Below, one piece after another: positions 1-5,571 of a stretch of DNA of 12,513 nucleotides. The notes beneath the pieces are model-generated. The model was given only the letters and a program-made list of their open reading frames with translations. It searched no databases and was not told the origin of the DNA. A program made the position numbers and the translations under genes. Where the stretch lies: assembly GCA_945896935.1 (NCBI GenBank), contig CAMDER010000037.1, positions 1-12,513 of the forward strand, in the 5' to 3' direction. This DNA is from Bifidobacterium breve (GTDB taxonomy: Bacteria > Actinomycetota > Acidimicrobiia > Acidimicrobiales > Ilumatobacteraceae). The first letter of the stretch is position 1. Every line of letters begins with the position of its first letter.

Positions 1-96
1 CACCGACCCATATGTTTGCGAACATTGATCGTATCGCCCACGACCCACCGCTGACACCTGCCCGATTCAGGTAGTTGGGCGCATTACGATCTACCC
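1..96 (+). other. Upstream region of yajQ
   Basis: No gene was recognised in these bases on either strand. The segment is the 5' flank of yajQ and is cut by the window edge. The only regulatory-looking element is a TANNNT hexamer just before the yajQ ATG, listed separately. No clear purine-rich ribosome binding site precedes the start codon. Confidence 0.5.
85..90 (+). promoter_or_regulatory. Possible -10 hexamer giving a leaderless yajQ mRNA
   Basis: The hexamer TACGAT fits the TANNNT pattern of actinobacterial -10 elements. It ends six bases before the yajQ ATG, so a transcript started at the usual distance would begin at or next to the A of that ATG. There is no Shine-Dalgarno-like stretch in front of the gene, which agrees with leaderless translation, common in actinobacteria. 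No convincing -35 is visible, so this rests on one short hexamer and its spacing. Confidence 0.3.
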
Positions 97-585
97 ATGC
101 CCACATTTGATGTTGTTTCCGAAGTTGATCACCAAGAAGTCAAGAATGCGGTCGACCAGGCCCAGCGTGAAATCGCCACTCGCTTCGATTTCAAGAACAC
201 CGAGTCGTCGATTGAGCAAAAAGACCTCGTGATCACCCTGCGAACGGTCAGCGAAGACCGCTTGAACGCCCTCAAAGTCGTGCTTGAAGAACGTCTCGTC
301 AAGCGGGGGGTCTCGTTGCGAGGACTCGAGTACGGAAAGGTCGAAGAGGCCAGTCATAACTCGGTTCGACTCGTGGTCACCATCAAGGTAGGAATCTCGT
401 CCGATAAGGCTCGTGAGATCAACCGACTGATCAAAGAAAAAGGTCCCAAGGGAGTCAGCAGCCAAACCCAGGGCGACACCATTCGTGTCACCAGCAAGAA
501 GCGCGACGATCTACAAGAAGTGATGAGTCTGCTCAAGGGTCAAGACCTCGAGATCCCGTTGCAGTTCAACAACTTCCGCGACTAA
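97..585 (+). CDS. yajQ: YajQ family (DUF520) nucleotide-binding protein
   Basis: This 162-residue protein matches the YajQ/DUF520 family along its whole length. It opens with the typical MPTFDVVSEVD and closes with the family's characteristic LQFNNFRD tail. The internal motifs ATRFDFKNTES and IRVTSKKRDDLQ are also family hallmarks. Members fold as two ferredoxin-like halves; in some Proteobacteria a homologue binds cyclic di-GMP and modulates transcription, but the role in actinobacteria is not settled. No signal peptide or membrane segment is visible, so it should be cytoplasmic. The gene stands alone and converges on paralogue A, with a long palindrome in the 75-bp gap. The start is the first ATG of the conserved N-terminus; it lacks a clear ribosome binding site. 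The family assignment is firm; the cellular role is inferred. Confidence 0.95.
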   Translation: MPTFDVVSEVDHQEVKNAVDQAQREIATRFDFKNTESSIEQKDLVITLRTVSEDRLNALKVVLEERLVKRGVSLRGLEYGKVEEASHNSVRLVVTIKVGISSDKAREINRLIKEKGPKGVSSQTQGDTIRVTSKKRDDLQEVMSLLKGQDLEIPLQFNNFRD

Positions 586-590
586 TGCTG

Positions 591-649
591 TTGTGATTCT
601 GGTGCAGGATTGTTGCGTATATCGCAACAATCCTGCACCAGAATCACAA
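591..649. terminator. 59-bp perfect palindrome between convergent genes (element 1)
   Basis: Positions 591-617 and 623-649 are perfect reverse complements (27 bp each), separated by a five-base loop. The element begins six bases after the yajQ stop and ends eleven bases beyond the stop of paralogue A, so it can terminate or protect both converging transcripts. It has no U-tract after the stem on either strand, so it is not a textbook intrinsic terminator. The outer 14 bp on each side (TTGTGATTCTGGTG and its complement) recur exactly in a second 59-bp element at 6485-6543. The hairpin is certain from sequence; the terminator role is inferred from position. Confidence 0.7.
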
Positions 650-660
650 TGAACGGTTAG

Positions 661-1890
661 TTAAAAAGCCCGCACTGGACGCACGCGGAGAGTGTTGAAC
701 TTGTTGCCGCCCCCCTGATCGCCGGTGGCGAAACGCTGGACCCACGCGGTGTTGCCGTCGAGCTCAGAAGAACTCCAATAGTAGCCAGCCGAAAAACCAT
801 CCCGCAGTGGTTGGCCCGAACAAACTATGTCAGCACCATCATCCTGGCCGGTGTTGCTAGCATATTTACACACCTCGTTCAATTCGTCTTTGGAAGGTAA
901 AAACCAATCAGACACTGTCGCAGTGGTGGTCACAGTAGTGTACGCATCAGCAACACCCGCCGCATACGCAGCCTTTGCAACTCCACCCGCATCATGGCGA
1001 GCAATAATTGCAGCAGTCGCGGCACGACCTGTTCCTAAACCAAAGTAACCAAGAGCAGTCCCCGCATCAGACAACAACGACGCTTGACAATTAAGGTTTG
1101 CACCCGTTCCACACTTCTCTGTTGTGGTTGACCATACAACACCAGTTGAAGCATCTGTAGGTGCGACTTCTAAATAGTCATACCCAGGCATCTCGTTGGT
1201 TGAATCAACATACACAATTGTTCCGCCACCAGGGCCTTGCACACCCACAGCACACAAAGTAGTTCCATTTGCACCACACACACTGCGCTCAGTGAACCCG
1301 GTTGGTGACGAAGCACCAGCGTCGCCTTTTGCACCAGCAGCACCCGTACTTGCCAGTTCGTAATATCCCGCAATATCAATCAACAACTCTGTTGACCCAA
1401 CCGTTGTGTATTCGGCTTCATACCAGACTTGAATCTGACCAGCGTGAGCACCCGTCGTCGGAACCGTGATCGTGGCCCCATTAGGAAACGTGCCACCAGC
1501 AGTCACATTCAACGTCGACACCGTCGGTGCACCGGTCGCGTCACCGGGACGCAACGACACATACCCGCCCGATGTTGGATTCACTGCAGTCACGTTCAAC
1601 ACCACCGCAGTTGCTCCCGCAGGCACAACAACTGCATTAACAACACCACCAGATGTTGCAGTCGGAATTGAACCCGTGACCTTCAACGTCCCAGCCACAC
1701 CATCAGTCACCTCAACCAAACCAAGATCACTACGCGTGTCCAACACTCGCACCGGTGCAACCGGAACAAACGAACTTGCCGACGACGAACCAGACGTCGC
1801 CCGCACCACCGCGAAACCACCCACACCAATAACCGATGCCACCACAACCCCGGCAACAAAACCCCGCACACCACGCAAACGACCAACCAT
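661..1890 (-). CDS. Secreted VRVLDTR-domain / DUF1566 protein A, probable DGR target
   Basis: A 409-residue exported protein. Residues 1-32 look like a signal peptide or anchor (basic RLRGVR, then a hydrophobic stretch rich in V, A and G). Residues 46-178 form the VRVLDTR-type domain common in actinobacterial surface proteins. Residues 182-194 are a short collagen-like GAAGAKGDAG linker. From about residue 200 comes a DUF1566-like domain with GPGGGTIVYVD (219-229), DWFLPSKDEL (328-337) and YWSSSE (371-376), ending in RPVRAF. DUF1566 belongs to the C-type-lectin-like proteins and is known as a DGR target fold. Residues 364-403 are the presumed variable region. I chose the ATG at 1890 because GGGG lies six bases upstream (1897-1900); an in-frame TTG at 1902 lacks such a site. 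The ligand is unknown; an adhesin or receptor role is inference. Confidence 0.85.
   Translation of the reverse strand: MVGRLRGVRGFVAGVVVASVIGVGGFAVVRATSGSSSASSFVPVAPVRVLDTRSDLGLVEVTDGVAGTLKVTGSIPTATSGGVVNAVVVPAGATAVVLNVTAVNPTSGGYVSLRPGDATGAPTVSTLNVTAGGTFPNGATITVPTTGAHAGQIQVWYEAEYTTVGSTELLIDIAGYYELASTGAAGAKGDAGASSPTGFTERSVCGANGTTLCAVGVQGPGGGTIVYVDSTNEMPGYDYLEVAPTDASTGVVWSTTTEKCGTGANLNCQASLLSDAGTALGYFGLGTGRAATAAIIARHDAGGVAKAAYAAGVADAYTTVTTTATVSDWFLPSKDELNEVCKYASNTGQDDGADIVCSGQPLRDGFSAGYYWSSSELDGNTAWVQRFATGDQGGGNKFNTLRVRPVRAF
682..801 (-). other. Putative DGR variable region of protein A
   Basis: These 40 codons (residues 364-403) align without gaps to the 40 codons at 2292-2411 in protein B. 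There are 35 base differences, 32 of them at codon positions 1 or 2; only three hit position 3. Variable codons mostly end in C and vary freely before it (for example CTC against TAC, ACC against GGC, AAC against TTC), the outcome expected when AAC codons of a template repeat are mutagenised. Intervening codons such as TGG, TTC, GGC and CAG are identical. The next seven codons, 661-681, are identical in both genes and would be where homing initiates. The pattern is directly visible; the DGR mechanism is inferred, since neither template nor reverse transcriptase is in the window. Confidence 0.8.
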
Positions 1891-1954
1891 CACAAACCCC
1901 AATCAAATCAACGACATCATGAGGGCCCCAGCGGCCGACGCCAATTGGAACCTA
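1343..1954 (-). repeat. Near-identical 5' block of gene A (partner of 2881-3492)
   Basis: This 612-bp block aligns with 2881-3492 at a constant offset of 1538 with no insertion or deletion. It covers the promoter -10, the leader, the signal peptide, the VRVLDTR domain and the first linker residues. By eye I count about 20 differences in 1381-1770 (roughly 95% identity), with very few amino-acid changes. Similarity stops at the collagen-like linker and returns only in the terminal YWSSSE-to-stop segment. Recent duplication, gene conversion or exchange between strains could each explain it. Confidence 0.9.
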
Positions 1955-1977
1955 CCTAATTGCCAGAAGCAAGTCAA
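1949..1977 (-). promoter_or_regulatory. Putative promoter of gene A
   Basis: Read on the minus strand there is TTGACT (1972-1977), a 17-base spacer and TAGGTT (1949-1954). Both hexamers fit the housekeeping sigma pattern (TTGACA and TANNNT). The -10 lies 58 bases before the ATG at 1890. Gene B carries TAGTTT at the same distance, supporting the -10. The -35 is better in A than in B. Confidence 0.5.
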
Positions 1978-1992
1978 TGCCGTTGCGCCAAA

Positions 1993-2126
1993 TCAGTCTT
2001 CAGATGGGGCTTCGGCAGCACGCTTTTGTAATTCATTGACCACACTCGCATCAGCCAACGTTGTGGTGTCACCAAGATTGCGTCCTTCAGCAACATCGCG
2101 CAACAAACGACGCATGATCTTTCCAC
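1993..2126 (-). pseudogene. Truncated copy of the 3' end of acs
   Basis: This stretch matches 3538-3671, the last 44 codons and stop of acs, with eight mismatches in 134 bp (about 94% identity) and no gap. All eight mismatches fall at third codon positions and are silent, so the encoded tail from GKIMRR onward is unchanged. Homology ends sharply at 2126/3671. An ATG at 2137-2139 in frame leaves a 48-codon open frame, but no ribosome binding site precedes it and it lacks every Acs catalytic element except the C-terminal lysine region, so expression as a useful protein is unlikely. It marks one edge of a duplicated unit (gene plus acs tail). Silent-only differences argue that it diverged while part of a working acs, as in a related strain. 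Confidence 0.9.
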
Positions 2127-2190
2127 AGCCGATATACATCACGAAATACCGGCAAATCTTGATACAGCGCCACGGGTACCCCCCACAAGA

Positions 2191-2233
2191 TTTTTTTTGG
2201 TGGCACCAGCAATGCTGGCACCACCAAAAACAA
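2191..2233. terminator. A/T-flanked imperfect hairpin downstream of gene B
   Basis: The hairpin is centred on 2212. TTTTTGGTGG (2194-2203) pairs with CCACCAAAAA (2221-2230), followed inward by a two-base mismatch and a CCAGC/GCTGG stem. It lies 37 bases beyond the stop of gene B. Because the T and A tracts are on the outside of both arms, the U-tract precedes the GC stem on each strand, which is atypical for intrinsic termination. It may still act as a transcript end or stabiliser. It is unrelated in sequence to the two 59-bp palindromes. Confidence 0.5.
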
Positions 2234-2245
2234 AAAATTTAAATT

Positions 2246-2269
2246 GATAAATAGATAAATAGATAAATA
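2246..2269 (+). repeat. Three tandem copies of GATAAATA
   Basis: GATAAATA repeats exactly three times (2246-2253, 2254-2261, 2262-2269), directly next to the gene B stop codon at 2271. The short unit and A/T content resemble a slippage-prone microsatellite rather than a binding array. Gene A has nothing similar at its end, so the repeat arose after, or at, the junction between the duplicated units. Confidence 0.85.
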
Positions 2270-2270
2270 G

Positions 2271-3428
2271 TTAAAAAGCCCGCACTGGACGGACGTAGCC
2301 CGCGTAGGGCTTGAAGTCGTCGGTCTGATAGCCGAGGTAGAAACCCTGGAGCCACGCGCCGTCGCCGGCGTACTCAGAAGAACTCCAATAGCTGACAGGC
2401 GAAAAACCACCAACACCCGCTTGTCGCAAGTTGGTATACATCAACATCATCTCGCCAATTGACCCCAACCACCAGTCGTCTTTTGCAACACCGTTAAACG
2501 ATGGCGCGGTGTAATCGACTGCAGTTTGGACGGCACCAGTGGTACATGTTGTATCAGCAGTAGTCGTATTCGTTCTGCCCGCGCCGACTGCTGATTTGTC
2601 CCACCCTGTAAGACCAAGACCAGTTGAGGTGTCAGAACACCACGCACCAGAAGTCGCATTGGCTGGTGATGCCTCCAAATAATTGCAATCCCCAGTCGCG
2701 CAGAAACTTGCGTACTGATCGTTGTAGTCGACAAAAAAGATCAGTCCGCCACCCGGGCCGGTCATGCCGATCTTGCACAATTCGTCTGCAACAGTTCCAG
2801 CATCGGTGCCGTCACACACTGATAGTTGTGTAATAGCAACGGTTGCATTCGTGCCGTTCGTTCCAGCAGGACCAGCAGGACCCGTACTAGCAAGTTCGTA
2901 ATAACCCGCAATGTCGATCAACAGTTCTGTTGACCCAACCGTTGTGTATTCGGCTTCATACCAGACTTGAATCTGACCAGCGTGAGCACCCGTCGTCGGA
3001 ACCGTGATCGTGGCCCCATTAGGAAACGTGCCACCAGCTGTCACATTCAACGTCGACACCGTCGGTGCACCAGTCGCGTCACCGGGACGCAACGACACAT
3101 ACCCGCCCGCTGTCGGATTCACTGCAGTTACGTTCAACACCACCGCAGTTGCTCCCGCAGGAACAACAACTGCATTCACAACACCACCAGATGTTGCAGT
3201 CGGAATTGAACCCGTGACCTTCAACGTTCCCGCCACACCATCAGTCACTGCAACCAAACCAAGATCACTACGCGTGTCCAGCACTCGCACTGGTGTCACT
3301 GGAACATATGAACTTGCCGACGACGAACCACCCGTGGCCCGCACCACCGCTAGTCCACCCGCGCCAATAACCGATGCCACCAAAACCCCGGCAACAAAAC
3401 CCCGCACACCAAACAAACGACCAGCCAT
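2271..3428 (-). CDS. Secreted VRVLDTR-domain / DUF1566 protein B, probable DGR target
   Basis: A 385-residue paralogue of protein A with the same plan. It has a signal peptide or anchor (residues 1-32), a VRVLDTR-type domain (46-178, only a few residues different from A), and a collagen-like PAGPAGTNGTN linker (184-194). A DUF1566-like domain follows, with GPGGGLIFFVD (224-234), DDWWLGSIGEM (317-327) and YWSSSE (347-352), ending in RPVRAF. Residues about 196-338 do not align usefully with A at the DNA level, though the family landmarks correspond. Residues 340-379 are the presumed variable region. The ATG at 3428 is preferred because GGGG sits six bases upstream (3435-3438); a TTG at 3440 is the alternative. 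It is co-directional with acs upstream and A downstream, with its own putative promoter. Surface display is inferred; the ligand is unknown. Confidence 0.85.
   Translation of the reverse strand: MAGRLFGVRGFVAGVLVASVIGAGGLAVVRATGGSSSASSYVPVTPVRVLDTRSDLGLVAVTDGVAGTLKVTGSIPTATSGGVVNAVVVPAGATAVVLNVTAVNPTAGGYVSLRPGDATGAPTVSTLNVTAGGTFPNGATITVPTTGAHAGQIQVWYEAEYTTVGSTELLIDIAGYYELASTGPAGPAGTNGTNATVAITQLSVCDGTDAGTVADELCKIGMTGPGGGLIFFVDYNDQYASFCATGDCNYLEASPANATSGAWCSDTSTGLGLTGWDKSAVGAGRTNTTTADTTCTTGAVQTAVDYTAPSFNGVAKDDWWLGSIGEMMLMYTNLRQAGVGGFSPVSYWSSSEYAGDGAWLQGFYLGYQTDDFKPYAGYVRPVRAF
2292..2411 (-). other. Putative DGR variable region of protein B
   Basis: This is the counterpart of 682-801. Within it, 23 of 40 codons differ from A and all but one change the residue. 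Variable residues here are rich in Y, D, L, G and A, matching NNC codons. If every varying site is set to adenine, the encoded sequence reads like a standard DUF1566 tail (for example ENDGNNAWIQSFNNG), a plausible template. The constant segment 2271-2291, through the stop, is identical to gene A. Evidence and limits are as for the A region. Confidence 0.8.
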
Positions 3429-3492
3429 CACAAACCCCAATCAAGTCACCGACATAATTAGAGCCCCACTGGCCGACGTCAACTGCAAACTA
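2881..3492 (-). repeat. Near-identical 5' block of gene B (partner of 1343-1954)
   Basis: This is the second copy of the 612-bp block at 1343-1954, aligned without gaps. It encodes the leader, signal peptide, VRVLDTR domain and start of the linker of protein B. Upstream of it the two copies stop matching, and similarity resumes at the acs tail (1993 against 3538). Confidence 0.9.
3487..3492 (-). promoter_or_regulatory. Putative -10 of gene B
   Basis: TAGTTT on the minus strand lies at the same distance from the start codon as TAGGTT in gene A. Conservation between diverged flanks supports a real -10. A good -35 is not evident 17-18 bases upstream, so strength may differ between the two genes. 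Confidence 0.4.
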
Positions 3493-3537
3493 CACGACAA
3501 TCAGCGTCCATGATTCAGGTCATCACAGGCACTCGAC

Positions 3538-5496
3538 TCAGTCTTCAGATGGGGCTTCGGCAGCACGCTTCTGCAACTCATTAACCACACTCGCATCAGC
3601 CAACGTTGTGGTGTCACCAAGATTGCGTCCCTCAGCAACATCACGCAACAAACGTCGCATGATTTTTCCACTACGAGTCTTGGGTAACTCGGGTGTGAAG
3701 TAGATCATCTTCGGTTTCGCGATCGCGCCAATTTCTTTGGCCACGTGATTACGCAAATCTGTTTCGTTGGCTTCGTGTCCACCGCGCAAAGTCACGTACG
3801 CAATGATTGCTTGACCGGTTGTCGGATCATTTGCTCCAACGACTGCAGCTTCGGCAACTGCGGGGTGTGAAACCAACGCACTTTCAACTTCGGTAGTCGA
3901 AATGCGGTGACCACTGATATTCATCACATCATCAACACGACCAAGTAACCACAAGTAGCCCTCAGAGTCGAGCTTGGCACCATCGCCCGCAAAGTAACGG
4001 CCTTCGAAACGACTCCAATACGTTTCTTGATATCGCTCGGGGTCATTCCAAATCCCGCGCAACATGCCGGGCCACGGGCGCGTCAACGTTAAATAGCCGC
4101 CACCATGATCAACACGATTACCTGCATCATCAACAACCTCAGCCGAAACACCCGGAATCGGGAATGTTGCCGAACCTGGCTTGAGAGTTGTCGCGCCCGG
4201 CAACGGACTAATCATGATGCCGCCAGTTTCGGTTTGCCACCATGTGTCAACAACCGGACATTCGCCGCGACCAATCGTGTCGCGATACCACATCCAGGCT
4301 TCGGGATTAATCGGTTCACCTACCGAACCAAGTAAACGCAACGTTGACATGTCGTGCTTAGCGGGTTCGTCGTCGCCCCACTTCATGAAGGTACGAATGG
4401 CCGTTGGTGCGGTGTAAAAAATTGTGACGCCATACTTTTCAACGATCGACCACAAGCGATCGTTCGCTGGATAGTTAGGCACACCTTCGTAAATCACTTG
4501 TGTTGCGCCGTTTGATAATGGTCCGTACACGATGTAGCTGTGGCCAGTAATCCAACCAACGTCGGCGGTGCACCAATAGACATCGCTCTCGGGATGAAGA
4601 TCGAACACATACTTATGTGTGTACGTCACGTGCGTGAGGTAACCGCCCGTGGTGTGCATGATTCCTTTGGGCTTACCTGTGGTACCCGAGGTATACAACA
4701 AGAACAACAGTTGTTCGCTGTCCATCGGTTCGGCCGGGCAATTATCAGAAGCAGTTGCCATCAGGTCGTGATACCAATGATCACGACCAGCAACCATGTT
4801 GACCTTGTTGCCGCCGCGCTTCACAACTACAACATGTTCAATTGTTGGTGTTGAGGCAATTGCTTCGTCGGCGGCCGGCTTTAACTCAAACACTTCTCCG
4901 CGGCGATATCCACCATCGGCAGTGATGAGAACTTTTGCTTCAGCATCATTGATGCGATCGGCAAGAGCCTGCGATGAGAAACCACCAAACACCACCGAGT
5001 GTGCAGCACCAATACGCGCGCATGACAACATGGCCACTGCCGCTTCAGGAATCATCGGCAAATAGATATTGACGCGATCGCCTTTAACAACACCCAACGA
5101 CTTCAAAACATTTGAGAACTTCTCAACTTCAACGAGTAGTTCGGAATACGTAATCGTGCGCGTGTCACCGGGTTCGCCTTCCCAATGAATCGCCACCTTG
5201 TCGCCATTGCCGGCAAGTACATGTCGGTCAAGACAGTTATAAGAGACATTTAATTTGCCGCCGACGAACCACTTGGCGTACGGAACATTCCATTCGCAAA
5301 TGGTGTGCCAATCTTGATCCCAATCAATCAGGTCAGCTGCTTGTTGGGCCCAGAAACCTTCATCGTCGGCTGCTGCTTGGTCGTAGAGATGTGTTCCAAC
5401 TGCTAATGAATTCTTCTTGAATACTGCCGAAGGAGGAAACTTGCGATTCTCCAATAAAAGATCGTCGATATTGGTCTGCTGATCGTCGGCTGACAT
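3538..5496 (-). CDS. acs: Acetyl-CoA synthetase (AMP-forming)
   Basis: This enzyme activates acetate with ATP and CoA to acetyl-CoA through an acetyl-adenylate; it is cytoplasmic. The 652-residue product is exactly the usual Acs length. Visible motifs are the nucleotide loop YTSGTTGKPKG (268-278), the substrate-pocket motif WWQTETGG (419-426), the domain-hinge region ISGHRISTTEVE (527-538) and the C-terminal PKTRSGKIMRR with the catalytic, acetylation-prone lysine at 611. I chose the ATG at 5496: it gives the family length and has GGGGG four bases upstream (5501-5505), whereas the longer frame from TTG at 5511 lacks such a site. The gene diverges from the EamA exporter across a 75-bp gap. Its 3' end is partly duplicated at 1993-2126. 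No terminator is visible between it and gene B. Confidence 0.97.
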   Translation of the reverse strand: MSADDQQTNIDDLLLENRKFPPSAVFKKNSLAVGTHLYDQAAADDEGFWAQQAADLIDWDQDWHTICEWNVPYAKWFVGGKLNVSYNCLDRHVLAGNGDKVAIHWEGEPGDTRTITYSELLVEVEKFSNVLKSLGVVKGDRVNIYLPMIPEAAVAMLSCARIGAAHSVVFGGFSSQALADRINDAEAKVLITADGGYRRGEVFELKPAADEAIASTPTIEHVVVVKRGGNKVNMVAGRDHWYHDLMATASDNCPAEPMDSEQLLFLLYTSGTTGKPKGIMHTTGGYLTHVTYTHKYVFDLHPESDVYWCTADVGWITGHSYIVYGPLSNGATQVIYEGVPNYPANDRLWSIVEKYGVTIFYTAPTAIRTFMKWGDDEPAKHDMSTLRLLGSVGEPINPEAWMWYRDTIGRGECPVVDTWWQTETGGIMISPLPGATTLKPGSATFPIPGVSAEVVDDAGNRVDHGGGYLTLTRPWPGMLRGIWNDPERYQETYWSRFEGRYFAGDGAKLDSEGYLWLLGRVDDVMNISGHRISTTEVESALVSHPAVAEAAVVGANDPTTGQAIIAYVTLRGGHEANETDLRNHVAKEIGAIAKPKMIYFTPELPKTRSGKIMRRLLRDVAEGRNLGDTTTLADASVVNELQKRAAEAPSED

Positions 5497-5571
5497 ATTT
5501 CCCCCACGCAAAAGTCGAGATGTTCAAATCATTTCTCGGGTGTAACTCTAGGCGACTAGACATAAGGGGTC
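5497..5571. promoter_or_regulatory. Divergent acs / EamA exporter intergenic region
   Basis: This 75-bp gap separates divergent start codons and must hold promoters for both genes. A G-run (5501-5505, minus) serves acs. AAGGGG at 5564-5569 lies only two bases before the exporter ATG, an unusually short spacing. TANNNT-like hexamers such as TAGAGT (minus, 5545-5550) exist, but no -35/-10 pair is convincing. No clear operator dyad is seen. Confidence 0.4.

Larger units (their letters stand above)
2127..2270. other. Filler segment between the acs fragment and gene B
   Basis: These 144 bases match neither the flank of gene A nor acs. Their first half shows no recognisable feature. The second half holds an imperfect hairpin with A/T tracts and three tandem GATAAATA units, listed separately. 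The segment is the junction of the duplicated units; no gene is supported on either strand. Confidence 0.6.

Noticed and set aside
591..649. Palindrome element 1 as a DGR-specific homing hairpin
   Set aside because: An element of the same family occurs at 6485-6543 between genes that show no variable region, so the family itself is not DGR-specific. A secondary role cannot be excluded.
661..1902. TTG start at 1902 for gene A (and equivalent TTG at 3440 for gene B)
   Set aside because: The ATG twelve bases further on has a G-rich site at suitable distance in both paralogues, and the TTG does not.
1466..2242. Plus-strand open frame of 258 codons across gene A and its upstream flank
   Set aside because: It is antisense to gene A and the acs fragment, has a low-complexity Thr/Ala/Pro composition produced by the opposite strand, and lacks any recognisable domain or start signal.
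2246..2269. Short tandem repeat considered as a CRISPR fragment or iteron array
   Set aside because: The units are contiguous 8-mers without spacers, only three copies, and no replication or cas gene is nearby.
661..3428. Positive selection on paralogues as the whole explanation for the C-terminal differences
   Set aside because: Selection alone would not spare third positions so strictly nor leave the neighbouring codons and the seven-codon tail identical while the middle domain has diverged beyond alignment. Site-restricted mutagenesis fits better, though it is not proven here.
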